Assembly (NCBI GenBank): GCA_963920635.1
Contig: OY987308.1
Location: forward strand, 5,646,225-5,710,224
DNA: 64,000 bases
From: Pseudeuparius sepicola
Taxonomy: Eukaryota; Arthropoda; Insecta; Coleoptera; Anthribidae
Direction: 5' to 3'
In this document: positions 11,501 through 23,442 of the stretch, piece after piece
Layout: each line of letters opens with the position of its first letter
How positions within the stretch are numbered: the stretch's first letter is position 1
The notes under the pieces: generated by a model
The model's input: only the letters and a program-made list of their open reading frames with translations
Told to the model about the DNA's origin: nothing
The model's database searches: none
Program-made: the position numbers and the translations under genes

Positions 11501-13528
11501 TCTTGAGGTTCTGGTCCCTTTAATAAGGTAATTATTTGTAATTATTTTTGTTAGATGCCAAAACATTAAAAATTATATAAAAATATGTAAAAGCTACCTG
11601 TTTTACATGCTTTCCCTATTAAATTGAATTTTAAAATTAATAAATCAATTAAGATAAGTAATTAAAGTTGCAAATGTATACCTTATCCTATATATTTTGT
11701 CGCTTTTATTTTAAAATAAACTTTTATTTTGTAATTTGTATTTTATTTGTCTCAGTTTACTTCCAGGTACAAAAAAATTGCCATGTAGGTAATTTTTTTT
11801 AATCAATTCACTACTTTTTTCTGTGCAATATTTACATAATTGTGGTTATATAGAAAAATTCTCATTCCTACAAACAAGCCCCGAATTTCGGAATACAGAT
11901 CATACAATAAAGAGAATTACATTAAATTCTCCCATTAATATGCAACATCCCTATATACCTCCTTTGCCTGAATCAGCTGACACGTTCATTAGGCGTCCTT
12001 GTCTTACTTATTGCCATTTGAAACCTATCTCTCTCTAGAGTTGGCTGCCCCAAACAACACTGAAAGTGGTACCTGTGCGACTTCCATTGTACTTATCAAT
12101 TCGATGAAATATACCTTGTAACCTATGTTTGTTTACTTAACTTGTCAAACTTATGTTAATTAATTGTATGTTCTTCTTTAGTAAACAATAAAGATATGTT
12201 TAATTTTCTCTTTAGTTTAGATTATAAAAAAATGTAGGCTTTTTTTGTTCAGTGTTTAACTATTTAATAATTTATAATCTGTGTCATAAAAAGAGATAAT
12301 TTAAAAGCAAACTCTAATAAGAAGCCAAATTATGAAGTTATGTCTACTTCAGTGCCGATTTCTGAGCTTTTAATGACGATTTCGGGACACTTCACTGCCG
12401 ATTTCAAGAAAAATAATATAAAAGCCCTCTCTAAGCATATTTACACTTTTTATCTCATTTTTTTAATTAAATTAGTCATAATGAAAACCCCGTCCTACAC
12501 TTATGCCTCTTGGTAAGTAGTCCTAGAATCGCATTTTCTAACCACATGCCAAACGGCATAACTGCTATTATTAATTAACATTTCCACGCATTTCCTGCAA
12601 CTTTCCGACTTCTGTCATCGCCTTTATCCACCTCCCAGACTTAAGCCAATGTGCTAATACTGTCTGATAGACCCATAACTTTCTATAGTTTCAGAGGCAT
12701 AAATGCAGAAATCAGTTTACGAAAAAAAAAAAAACATTCCGACTTATTTTCCGACCCAAAAGTGCATTTTTCCCCACGCGTCACTTCTTCCAATCAATTT
12801 TTGGGCTAGTGAGGATATAAGTTTTCATCATTTCGAACGGCATAACTGACGGAGTCAGTAAACCAAGTCATTTTTTGTGTGATCTGCCAAACCCTTAATT
12901 CAACCCTTTTTCCACACGCTACACTTTGGGTTTTCGAGTTCGGAATAGTATAATAAATCATACGGTGAACATGGCATAAGTGAGAATTAGTACCTTTTTT
13001 TTCTGTTTTGAACAATCGAATTTTCCATATGTTTTCCCCGGGGGCAAAACTTAAAATTACTATTTTCCGACTCAGCATCGATTTACCTTTCAACCCTCTC
13101 CAAGGCATAAATGAGAAAATCAGTAAGGAAAATCTGTCACTGTCTGACGGTCTATAATTTTACTAAACGAAATATTAATCAACATGTTAAAGGGGTCCGC
13201 AAGGGAAGCTTTGTTTATAGATGCAGATGCTGTTGTGTCAAAGTTAATGCTGCATCGATATTGCTGAAGCATAAGTGGGATATATGTATTTGCAAGAAGG
13301 GTTCAACGAACATTCCGATCAATTGTAAATAATTATCAGTTGACAGGTTTTGAAACGTTTCATGATCGGTAATTTTAAGAACCTTAAAATCCGGTATATA
13401 TAGAAAAATGAATAGATGCCTTATTCCGGTATAATGATAATGACACTAATTATTATTGTACAACTCGATTCTCCTAATAAAAGTCAGTAGATTATTAATA
13501 ATTCTATAAGGGTTACTTAGCTTTTGTA
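11501..13528. other. AT-rich intergenic DNA with recurring GGCATAA motifs
   Basis: About 12175-12250 (TTAATTTTCTCTTTAGTTT) recurs near 61755. About 12350-12415 (AATGACGATTTCGGGAC, GCCGATTTCAAGAAAAA) recurs near 20140-20200. Between about 12500 and 13115 the motif GGCATAA(C/G/A)TG appears at least six times in both orientations, with CTTATGCCTCTTGG at the left and CCAAGGCATAAATGAG at the right. This could be a decayed terminal-repeat element with subterminal repeats. No coding region was recognised. Confidence 0.4.
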
Positions 13529-13823
13529 CAGGGTGGGCCAAATTGGACACTTCTAAAAGGGAAACTCCTATTTTTAACGAAGATAGACGAAAACGGATAT
13601 CGCTGTTTGATGCTCATTTTTTATGATAAACTTAATGGCGAAAGCCGCAAATCGAAATCTGTCATCGTTCTTGAGTTACAGGGCGTTTTTCAAAAATGTG
13701 CGTTTCTGTAAAAAGATTCCTAAAGCACTTTTTTACTTAGAAACCATTGCTGCTACTACTTTTTTTTCAAATCAATGGTTTAAGAGTTACCAGTGGAAAA
13801 AAAATTCTAAATGGAACACTCTG
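13529..13823. repeat. Dispersed repeat with CAGGGTGGGCCAAATTGG end
   Basis: The left end is TA-CAGGGTGGGCCAAATTGG and the right end reads AATGGAACACTCTG-TA. The interior (GATAGACGAAAACGGATATC, TTGAGTTACAGGGCGTTTTT) is matched at 31415-31690, where the TTTTTAACG/AAAAGGGAAACTCC end is inverted, so copies are truncated pieces of a larger fold-back family. It has no coding capacity. Confidence 0.6.
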
Positions 13824-13965
13824 TATATTTTTAAATTTTTTAATAGAGTAGTTATCAGTTACTAATATTAGCTTTTATGATTTCATGTGTATAATTGGAA
13901 GCACGCCCTTTCAAAAAGTAGGCTTTGGATTTAAAATTATAATTAATATGCTATAAAATATATTA

Positions 13966-14713
13966 CAGTGTGTCCCAATTTGATACTGGAGACCTCAGAA
14001 ATATATGAAGGGCAAGGAAAACAAATGGTCTCTATTTTTTTATGGGTAGTACCAAGGGAGAGTATCTCATAGGCAGTGGTATTTGGATGGGGTAATTGTT
14101 TCATGGCCTGCTATGATTTTTTAAAATAGCAAATTTTCAAGAAACCCTATTAGGGATTTTTTTTACGACAAAATGTTATTAAGAAAACTTGTTCAGAATG
14201 AAAAACTGAGTAGAATTGCAAAATTTCAAAAGTCTAGGCCTACTTTGATTTTTAGCTTTTTCGCCTTTTTCTCCAACTTTTTTCTTAGAAATGTATCCTT
14301 TCTGCAGCTTTCACGTCAAAATTTTATTGTTTCATGATGATCAAGTTTCCTTAATAATATTTTGACGTGAAAGCTCCAGAAAGGATACATTTCTAAGAAA
14401 AAAGTGGGAAAAAAGGCGAAAAAGCTAAAAATCAAAGTAGGCCTAGACTTTTGAAATCTTGCAATTCTACTCAGTTTTTCATTCTGAACAAGTTTTCTTA
14501 ATAACATTTTGTCGTAAAAAAATCCCCTATAGGGTTTCTTGAAAATTAGCTATTTTAAAAAATCATAGCAGGTCATGAATTAATTACCCCATGCAAATAC
14601 CACTGTCTATGAGATACTCTCCCTTGGGAATGCCAATAAAAAAATAGAGACCACTTGTTTTAATTGTCCCTCATATAGTTCTGAGGTGTCCAGTATCAAA
14701 TTGGGACACACTG
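13966..14713. mobile_element. 748-bp fold-back element with ~365-bp arms
   Basis: The ends are perfect inverted copies, CAGTGTGTCCCAATTTGATA on each strand, flanked by TA at 13964-13965 and 14714-14715. The two arms are complementary almost throughout (for example TAGGCCTACTTTGATTTTTA at 14237 and its complement near 14428), meeting near 14340. The TA duplication fits the IS630/Tc1/mariner group. There is no transposase. A transcript would fold into a very long hairpin. Confidence 0.88.
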
Positions 14714-15006
14714 TATATTAGAATTTTCGAATTTTTCATAGCTCTGTTCGATTTAATATATTATTGACCCCTCTTCTTTTTCACACCTTTTAGCTTTTTA
14801 TTATTGTATGACATTTTTGTTAATCTGACTTTTTAAATAAACTTGATACTTATTGAATTTTTTACTCCGCATATACTATAATTAATTTACGCTATTTTTA
14901 CAATCAGTAATATTTTTCTAACTTTGGTAAGTTCTTATTCAAATTTAGTCTTAAGTGATCAAATCGTACCTGTATTATTTCATTTTGTAGCCTGATGAAG
15001 CATATA

Positions 15007-16437
15007 CGGGGTGTTATTTAAGTACGTAGCCAAACTTCAGGGGATGATTCTTTGAGTGATTCTAAGGCGAAAACATAGGTCCGGTGTCGCTTTGTTTTTA
15101 AGATACAGGGTGTCAAACTTTTTTAAAAAATCTTAATCCTTTAGCCGATTTTATTGAAATCTGGCAGTGTTGTTTACGGTAGAGAGGGATTAATTTAGCC
15201 CTAAGTAGATTTAAATTATTAAGTCCAGTGGCGTCCCGGGGGGCACCGTGACCAATATTTTGAAAAAAAAATGTGCGCCACTGACTTTTTTAAAACTTTT
15301 ATATTTTTCTCGCATTAAAGAACTAAGAATACAACTTTTTGGTCTCTTGAATTTTTTTTCGTATCTGGATTATTTTTGAGAGAAAAAAATTAAAACCACT
15401 TTATTGCATGTCATTGCTTTGTTGTTGCATTGCTGCTTTCTCGAAAACGAAGCAAGATACGAACAAGATTCAAGAGACAAAAAAGTTGTATTCTTGGTTG
15501 CTTAATGCGAACAAAATATAAAAGTTTTAAAGAAGTCAGAGTAGCGCACATTTTTTTTTTCTCAAAAATATTGGTTAAGGGACGCCACTGGACTTGATAA
15601 TAATTGTAATCGACTTTTATATTTTTTGAATCTTGTTCGTATCTTGCTTCGTTTTCCAAAAAGCAGCAATGCAACAACAAAGCAGTGACATGCAATAAAG
15701 TGGTTTTTATTTTTTTTTCTCGAAAACTAAGGAAGACACGAAAAAATTCAAGAGACTAACAAGTTGTATTCTTAGTTGGTTAATGTGAAAAAAATATAAA
15801 AGTCGATTACAATTATTATCAAATCGAGTGGCGTCCCTTAACCAATATTTTTGAGAAAAAGAAAATGTGCGCTACTGACTTTTTCAAAACTTTTATATTT
15901 TTTTCGCATTAAGCAACCAAGAATACAACTTTTTTGTCTCTTGAATCTTGGTCGTATCTTGCTTCGTTTTCGAGAAAGCAGCAATGCAACAACAAAGCAA
16001 TGACATGCAATAAAGTGATTTTTATTTCTTTCTCTAGAAAATAAGCCAGATACGAAAAAAATTTAAGAGACCAAAAAGTTGTATTCTTAGTTCTTTAATG
16101 TGAGAAAAATATGAAAGTTTTAAAAAAGTCAGTGGCGTACATTTTTTTTCAAAATATTGGTCAAGGTGCCCTCCGGGACGCCACTGGACTTAATAATTTA
16201 AATCTACTTAGGGCCAAATTAACCCCTCTCTACCGTAAATAACACTGCCAGATTTCAGCAAAATCGGCTGAAGGATTATTAAGATGTTGTTGGAAAAAAG
16301 ATTTTTTTTTAAAAGTTTAACACCCTGTATCTTGTAAACAAAGCGATAACGGACCTATGTTTATATAAACTTTTCATCTTAAAATTACTCGAAGAATCAC
16401 CCCTTGAAGTTTGGCTACATACTTAAATAACACCCTG
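15007..16437. mobile_element. 1431-bp palindrome made of nested palindromes
   Basis: The outer arms begin with C(G/A)GGGTGTTATTTAAGTA and are flanked by TA at 15005-15006 and 16438-16439. They are complementary to a centre near 15722. Within the left arm, 15221-15597 is itself a palindrome (AAGTCCAGTGGCGTCCC facing GGGACGCCACTGGACTT). The centre, 15583-15846, is another, and 15832-16194 a third. The repeated core carries AATACAACTTTTT(T/G)GTCTCTTGAAT and GCAGCAATGCAACAACAAAG. No coding function was found. Confidence 0.85.
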
Positions 16438-17050
16438 TATATTATGCGAAAGCTTGCATAAGTTAGATTTTTAATTAGTTATCTGCCAGTCTACTAGTGT
16501 TCATAACCGAAAAACCATCCTTCTTATATCTGTTACTGTTGGACAAATAAAGACAATATATATTAATAAAATTAAGTCGGTACCTATTTTTATTTTCCTA
16601 TTTATAAAATATAAAATCTGTAAATTCCCAATAAAATCCCAAAGCGGGTTTTTACAAGGGAAAAAACCCTTGAAAAAACCCAAAAACTAATAAATATTTG
16701 AAAATAATAAATTCTAAATGTAGGGTTATTTGGTATCAAATAATCGTCTTTTAACAAGTAATTGTAAAATGAAAGAAACCCGGAAAAAAAACGGGAAAAA
16801 ACTTTTTTTTTCCCTTGAAAAATAAAAACCCGTTTTTTTCCCATCACTGATATTTTCCTAAACTTTTCTACTTTTTTTTTTATTCTGTGCTTTATATTAT
16901 TAATTTGTCTGAAAAATAATAATGGGTAACTGTATATTATATGTGTATTAGTGGTAAATTGTGTAAACAAGTTTTTGTAATATTTAGTAAATGTGCTGTG
17001 GTGAAGAGCACAAGAAATAGCATCTTGTGCTACAGAGAAGCTCTAATTTG
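16438..17050. other. AT-rich spacer, probably intron of the zinc-finger gene
   Basis: No supported open frame (the A/T-rich frames on the minus strand here are compositional). A short perfect hairpin, AGCACAAG / CTTGTGCT, lies near 17008-17032. It ends in the polypyrimidine tract and AG of the acceptor at 17064, so at least the 3' part is likely intronic. Confidence 0.45.
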
Positions 17051-17064
17051 CCTTTCTTTTCCAG
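17051..17064 (+). promoter_or_regulatory. 3' splice site of the first zinc-finger exon
   Basis: CCTTTCTTTTCCAG is a strong polypyrimidine-AG acceptor. Reading continues in the zinc-finger frame from 17065 in phase 2. This is preferred to the upstream ATG at 17027, which lies on the intronic side and gives an unremarkable start. Confidence 0.65.
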
Positions 17065-18697
17065 ATCGGACTGCGACATTGACAACGATGAAACTGCTAA
17101 ACAGTCACCTCTACACTATCATGGAACTGACAGTGAGCTTGAAATCAACCAGTTTTTCAAAAGTACGAGTGCTATAGCCTTAAGCGACACCTCTATTGAT
17201 GCATCATCAGTTCAGCAATGTGAGAAGCAACATGAACCAGTTAGTCCCGACCCAAAGCCAAGTAGCACATTTGATACATTTAATTCAGAGTCGGGCCTAC
17301 GAGAGAATCTTGAAACATTGTCTGATCTCGAATATACCTGCTCAAAGTGTCCCTTTACTACATCGAGAAAGGCCAAATTGAAGAGCCATGAGGTGCAACA
17401 TGACCAAAGTAGCCATTACCCTGCAAGTTCAAAACTGATTATAACGCATGCTCCCAAGCACAGTTCTACAAAGTGCTTCTATACCTCAACTCAGAAAGGG
17501 AATTTAAAATGTCATTTTAATAGAATCCTTGATAAGTCGCGTGCTTGCAAATATACCTGCACAAAATGCTCATTTACCTCAACTTGGAGAGGAAGTTTAA
17601 ATCGTCATTTTGATGTAATCCATGCTGATAAGTCATGCGCTCCCAAATACAGCTGTACAAAGTGCTCATTTACCTCAAGGTGGAAAGCGAGTGTAGATAA
17701 TCATTTTAACATAGTCCACATAGATGCTTCCAAGCACAGTTGTACAAAGTGCTCGTTTACCTCAATTCGGAAAGGGAATTTAAAACGTCATTTTGATGCA
17801 ATCCATGCTGATAAGTCATGTGCTCCCAAGCACGGTTGTACAAAGTGCTCATATACCGCAACTCGGAAAGAGGATTTAAAACGTCATTTTGATGCAATCC
17901 ATGATAAGTTGCATGCTCGCAAGTATACCTGTACAAAGTGCTCATTTACCTCAAGGTGGAAAGATAGTGTAAATAAACATTTTAACACAGTCCACATAGA
18001 TGCTCCCAAGCACAGTTGTACAGAGTGCTCCTATACCTCAACTCGGAAAGATAATTTAAAACACCATTTTGATGCAATCCATGCTGATAAGTCGTGTGCT
18101 CCCAAGCACAGTTGTGCAAAGTGCTCATATACCACAACTCTGAAAGAGCGTTTAACTCGTCATTTTGATGCACTCCATGATAAGTCACATGCTCGCAAAT
18201 ATATTTGTACAAAGTGCTCATATACCTCAACTCAGAAAGGGAATTTAAAGAGTCATTTTGATGCAATCCATGATAAGTCGCATGCTCGCAAATATAGCTG
18301 TACAAAGTGCTCCTATACCTCAACTCGGAAAGGAAGTTTAAATCTTCATTTTGATGCAATCCATGCTGATAAGTCGTGCGCTCCCAAATACAGTTGTACA
18401 AAGTGCTCCTTTACCTCAAGGTGGAAAACGAGTGTAGATAATCATTTTAACAGAGTCCACATAGATTCTCCCAAGCACAGTTGTACAAAGTGCTCGTATA
18501 CCTCTACTCAGAAAGGTAATTTAAAACGGCATTTTGATGCAATCCATGCTGATAAGTCATGTGCTCCCAAGCACGGTTGTACAAAGTGCTCATATACCTC
18601 AACTCGGAAAGGGAATTTGAAAAGTCATTTTGATGCAATTCATGTTGATAAGTTGCGTGCTTCCAGCTATAATGTACAAAATGCTTGCTTGCCTTAA
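17065..18697 (+). CDS. Poly-C2H2 zinc-finger protein, 3' exon (about 14 fingers)
   Basis: Probable nuclear DNA- or RNA-binding protein. The first ~90 residues of the exon are Ser/Asp/Glu-rich and disordered. About 14 fingers of the form C-x2-C-x12-H-x4-H follow, most starting (Y/H)xCTKCS(F/Y)TS and ending HFDAIH. The first has x3 between the histidines; the second has lost a Cys and the last His. Linkers are ADKSCAPK, DKSHARK or IDAPK rather than TGEKP. Fingers with the core SRWKxSVDNHFN recur (4th, 7th and 12th), so the array grew by duplication of blocks. The start is a phase-2 splice acceptor, and upstream exons (domain unknown) are not in the window. The frame ends in SSYNVQNACLP, which is out of register with a decayed further finger, so the C-terminus was truncated by a frameshift. 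Target and function unknown. Confidence 0.8.
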
Positions 18698-18800
18698 CTC
18701 AGAAAGATAATTTAAACTGTAATTTTGATGATAAGTTGTAAATCGTCAGATGAGGTAGAACTGCACAAAATGCTCGAAAGCCATGGCATGCTATCTTAAA
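18698..18800 (+). pseudogene. Decayed finger(s) downstream of the zinc-finger stop
   Basis: Just upstream of and past the stop, TGTACAAAATGCTTG, CTCAGAAAGATAATTTAAA and AATTTTGATGATAAG correspond to CTKC, TQKDNLN and NFDDK of an additional finger. A second remnant (TGCACAAAATGCTCGAAAG) follows near 18760. They are out of frame or contain stops, so the ancestral array was longer. Confidence 0.6.
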
Positions 18801-19532
18801 CATCGCATTGTGAGGATTCTAAAAACAAAAAGTACAGAATAGCTCTGTCTTCTTAAAACTATATCCATGCTGATAACTTCCAATCCATTCCATTTCAAAC
18901 CAGTCCATAGGAATAAATTAACTTTTCCCACTGCTTAGAGTCTTTTAAAAAGTTGAAGTTGTAGTGAGGTAATGTGAAGTGAGGTGCAGATTCGGTGCGT
19001 GAAAAACTGTTTCGATATTGACGTTCCGCACCCGAACGCTTAGCACATCTTTGTTAGGTTATATAATGAAATTGAATCAGTTTCTAGATTTAAAATATGT
19101 AATTAAACATTTTAATTAATTATAGTTATACGCGAGTTATTAAATTTGGCAAAATATGTGATGGAATCGATCAAGCCCATCAAAAGTGCGGACATTTTTT
19201 AAATCCGTAAAAAAAGGATAGTTAAAGGTTTACCTATTGTTGCCACATTCACTTTAAGACAATAAAAACATATTGCATATTTGTGTTGAATGTAAAAAGT
19301 CGCACTATTATACAGGGTGCGGTGCGAAGACCGTGCATTAAAAGTATCTGGAGAACCAAATGGAGTAAAAATCTGAAAATTTGTATGCTGAGGTTATCGG
19401 GCCCGGTCACTTGAACTAACATATTTTCAACTTTCTGCAACTTCCGGTTAGATAGATAGGTAGACTTTATTTGTTCAGTAATATACATTACTACCCCTTA
19501 GGATGTAGAACACGTCATACATTGTTACAGTA

Positions 19533-20608
19533 CAGGGTGTTCCCGTATGTTTTGACGCACCCCTAGGGCCTTTATTTTTCGAGTTAGAAAAATAGTTATT
19601 TATGTACCAAGGCACTGAAGTTCAACTTTTTATGACTCATGTGGAGTTTAGTTGCTGAGGCTTCTGGCCGAGGCAAATAAACCACATGAGTCATAAAAAG
19701 AACTTCAGTGCCGAGGTACATATTATATTTTTCTTGAAATCGGAAAAAAAATGTTTTATTAGGCAAGAAAATAATAATAAGGGATCACCCGTCCACGAAC
19801 CGACTACGCGCGGCGTTGCTTGACTTTACCGATCGCTCTACCTAGCACAAGCATAATGATGTACAGCACCTTCTGACAGAAAAACCAAACTGCTGCTTCT
19901 TGTGCAGCTTACACAACAAATCTATTGATTTTCAAATTTACGAAAATATGTATACTGAAGGATTGCGCTTCTATAGGAAACAATTTCGCAATGTGTACGA
20001 AAAGTTAAATGAGCGTTTATCGGCCGGGTTTTGAATATTTGGTCACTTTTGGCGGGCGATTTCTCCGCGTCTGACGTTTGAATCTCGCCAAGGCCCACTT
20101 ATTGAAAAAATCGTACAATAATGGGCTACATTATTGTACGATTTCTGTGCTTTTAATGACGATTTTGGGACATTTTAATGCCGATTTCAAGAAAAATTAC
20201 TTAAATGAAAGTTGTAGGGTACCAAGGTGTATTATCCCAAAAATAATGGATTGATAGGAATGCTCTTGTCTAAGTTGAAATGTTTTTCCATGGAAACCTT
20301 GATTAAATATAAAGATCGTATTTATCTGCAATTTGGAATATCATGCGAATGCTCAGAGCAAACATATAACATATTTATATTGTTGGAATCGGAAAAATGC
20401 GTGCAATTCAAAAATCCACAATTATACAGGGTGTTCCGTTAAAAAAAGTGAGTTTATATTTTTTCATAAATTTGCGACTCTCATTTGTTTTATCAAGCAA
20501 CAGATCCTAGCGGTTCAGAAAAAAACCTACAACTTTCATTTAAGTAATTTTTTCTAACTCGAAAAATAAAGGCTCTAGGGGTGGGTCAAAATATACGGGA
20601 ACACCCTG
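19533..20608. mobile_element. 1076-bp terminal-inverted-repeat element
   Basis: The ends are CAGGGTGTTCCCGTATGTTT (left) and AATATACGGGAACACCCTG (right), with TA on each side. The inverted repeats extend about 60 bp through CCTAGGGCCTTTATTTTTCG and TTAGAAAAA. Internally, 19598-19636 and 19682-19720 form a hairpin (CACTGAAGTT / AACTTCAGTG). No transposase is present. About 20140-20200 is shared with 12350-12415. Confidence 0.82.
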
Positions 20609-21360
20609 TACATGACGACATTACAAACATTAATCTCTCGTCCTAATCTTACTATTAGAAATAGCTTACAATGCTATCTTTTTCTTTATCCTCTAAAAAC
20701 TCATTTATAGAGTAGTATGGATTCATATACAAAAAGTTCTTAAGAGTTCGGAAGTTGACGTTCAAATAGAATACCCTGTATACAAATTTTAATGTCAGTT
20801 TGTCTAATATACTGCATACTTAAACCTCATAGTTTCTGAGATATACAACTTTTTTTGAAAATTTTGCCATTTGCGGGAGTTGTTAAAATTCCCACTAACT
20901 TCAAGACAGTTGAAAAAGTTTAAATTTTGTCCAAGCTTTATTATAGTTGGAAGGTTGTATGCTACTAAGAAGGCAGTAATTTTCATATTGATTATACACG
21001 GTGAGCGAAGATTAGTCTTCAACTTTAATGAAAAAATATCAAAGACACATTTTTCAAATTTTAACCCCCTATAGATAGTATCAAAATTGAACTCTAAATT
21101 TTGTGTCGACTTTGTCTAAACAACTACATACCTAAAATCGTACAGAGTGTTTTAGAAATTAATTAACGAATATTTTGGTAAACACATTTTTATTTACACT
21201 TATGAAGAAAAGATCATGACCCGAACTGTATCCTGCAAGTTTTCTTTGGTAGTGGAAATGTATCTGCATGTCACAGTGATTTTCTGTTTTCCAAGGCATC
21301 CTAGATAATTCAACTTTAAATTGTCAACAAGAGAGCAGAGCTAGGCAGAGCTATTTAAAA

Positions 21361-21640
21361 AAGATCATTTTAAAGATCTAAGATCGCGATCTTGATCTTA
21401 GATCTAGATCTTTTTTGTTTCACTAAAGAACGATCTTTTTTAAAAAGATCGTTTCAAAAAGATCTGATCTTTTATCTTAATTTGACGATCTTAGATCATT
21501 TTAAAGATCTAAGATTGTTTAAAAGATCTAAGATCGTTTTAAAGATCTAATATCGTTTTAGAGATCTAAGATCGTTTTAAAAGTCTAAGCTCTTTAAAAG
21601 GATCTAAGATCGTTATAACAATCTAAGATATTTTCCTCAT
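21361..21640. repeat. AAGATC-type minisatellite, left arm
   Basis: Imperfect tandem copies of a ~20-bp unit containing AGATCTAAGATCG, starting with interleaved AGATC/GATCT palindromes. It is mirrored in inverted orientation at 22498-22800. Confidence 0.85.
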
Positions 21641-22497
21641 TTATTTTCGTTCATTTTTGAAACATTTCTGTGATTTTTTTTATATAAAATAATGTTTTAT
21701 TTTTGAAGAATAAAAATAGTGCTCTAGTTTGTTGTAGGAATAAGAGTTTTTGTTTTTATATCTACATATTTGTAAAATATATGTTCTCATTTTGACCTCA
21801 ATTGTTGTAAGTAGTTCGTTTTTGAAACGTTTCTGTGATTTTTTATACAAAATAATGTAGGTAGAAAGGTAGGTATATATTTTTTAGGAGAATGAATAGT
21901 TTTGTACTAACAAGGATTTTTCTTTTTATACATATATTCTACATATTATTTCTAAAATATATGTATTACGAATTCAGTTACTTACGTTACTAACGAGCGT
22001 TCATTTAAAGCAGTTTACCTCAGGAGATCTCTAGGTCTCAGCTAAAGTGCAAATTGTCAGAATTCGCGAAAAATGACAAATAATATAACCAAACTGACGT
22101 ACATTTTACCTACAACTACAAGAACCTATTTTGAGGTCAAATTTAAATGAATGCTTTATGTTAATTTGTATTTTATTTTCAATTATCTATTTCTCAAAAT
22201 TCCGAATTTTATAACTTGTTATAAATTGCATAAATAATCGGTGAACACGTTTTTACAAGAAAAGTCTAATTCTCCATAGGTATATCAACTAATTGATTAC
22301 ATAACCGGTTCAGTTTGAGTAGTAACTTTACGTAACTAGTTACGTAAAATTTTACTTTACACAACTAGTTATGTAATACTGGACGTATCATCACTTGCTC
22401 AGGTTTTGAAATATGTCACTTTATACTATGTCAAAATTAAGAAAAGTATGTATAGATATCTATATCTATTAACTATATAATATCGTGAATTTTGTTC

Positions 22498-22800
22498 AAA
22501 GATCTTAGATCATTTAGAGGATCTTAGATCGTTTAGAAGATCTTAGATTGTTTAGAAGATCTTAGATTGTTTAGAAGATCTCAGATCGTTTAGAAGATCT
22601 TAGATTGTTTATAAGATCTTAGATCATTTAGAAGATCTTGGATCGTTCAAAAGATCTTAGATCGATTGATTTTTTTAAATAGATCATTTTTAGATGATCT
22701 TTGATCTAAGATCGATTTTGCATGAAAAGATCTATTTTAAAACGATCACAGATCTTTTTTTGAAAAACGATCTGATCTATGATCTAGACTTTTTTGGTGC
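22498..22800. repeat. AAGATC-type minisatellite, right arm
   Basis: About eight to ten imperfect copies of TTTAGAAGATCTTAGATCG, then degenerate copies with ACGATCTGATCT near the right end. Complementary to the left-arm array. Confidence 0.85.
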
Positions 22801-22988
22801 GATGTTTCCCAGCTCTGCAAGAGAGGTATGTCAATTGAAATGTAAAATTTTTTCACTATTTTAAATAATATTTGGATATGTATGAGAGAGATCTTTTCTT
22901 CGTAAGTGTAAATAAAAATGTGTTTACCAAAATATTCATTAATTAATTTCCAAAGCACTCTGGATGGTACAATGCTTCAGCCAAGAAT

Positions 22989-23442
22989 AATTGAAGACCT
23001 CGGTGCAAAAACCGGACAAGTCCACTTTTGGGTAAAATCGACTTTTTCCACTACATTTATATATTAAAATATCGCCGATCGATTGGTGCAAGAATCAGCT
23101 AAGTCCAAAGCATGATAACAATGATATATAGCTTAAGGACTTGGCCGCTCGCATTCTTGGGTGCAAGAACCAGACAAGTCTGGGAGTTTTTTTCATTTTC
23201 TCAAAACTTATAAATATGGGTAAAATTGACTTTTTCCACTACATTTATGTATTAAAGTATTGCCGATCGATTGGTGTAAGAATCAGCCAAATCCAAAGCA
23301 GAATAACGTTGATATATAGCTTTAGGACTTGGCCGCTCGCATTCATGGGTGCAAGAACCAGACAAGTCCGGGAGTTTCTTTTTCATTTTCCCAAAACTTG
23401 TAAACTATGACTTGTCCGGTTTTTGCACCGAGGTCTTCAATT
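22989..23442. mobile_element. Terminal-inverted-repeat element with internal tandem duplication
   Basis: The ends pair over ~30 bp: AATTGAAGACCTCGGTGCAA at 22989 and its complement ending at 23442, continuing into ACCGGACAAGTC / GACTTGTCCGGT. Two direct copies of a ~188-bp block lie inside, starting GGGTAAAAT(C/T)GACTTTTTCC at 23030 and 23218. Each contains GCAAGAACCAGACAAGTC, which resembles the terminal repeat. No coding capacity; superfamily unassigned. Confidence 0.78.

Larger units (their letters stand above)
21336..22817. mobile_element. hAT-type non-autonomous element with AGATCT minisatellite arms
   Basis: The left end is CAGAGCTAGGCAGAGCTA and the right end reads CAGAGCTGGGAAACATCGC on the minus strand, the CAG-x-G-x-TGG pattern of hAT elements. 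It is flanked by a perfect 8-bp duplication, CAAGAGAG (21328-21335 and 22818-22825). Each arm carries a run of ~20-bp repeats: AAAGATCTAAGATCGTTTT in the left arm (21361-21640) and TTTAGAAGATCTTAGATCG in the right (22498-22800). The centre (21640-22490) is AT-rich with short palindromes such as ACGTAACTAGTTACGT. There is no coding capacity. Confidence 0.87.

Noticed and set aside
13966..16437. Long hairpins as microRNA precursors
   Set aside because: The stems are hundreds of bases long with transposon ends and TA duplications, unlike microRNA hairpins.
16501..16970. Minus-strand open frames near 16.5-17.0 kb
   Set aside because: Phe/Lys/Ile-rich products arising from A/T homopolymers; no domain and probably intronic DNA.
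17027..17064. ATG at 17027 as the start of the zinc-finger protein
   Set aside because: A strong splice acceptor ends at 17064 and the first codons before it are unremarkable; an upstream exon is more likely.
17757..18401. Minus-strand frames opposite the first zinc-finger exon
   Set aside because: Shadow of a tandem repeat; the repeating GLHQNDVLN pattern is the complement of the finger units.
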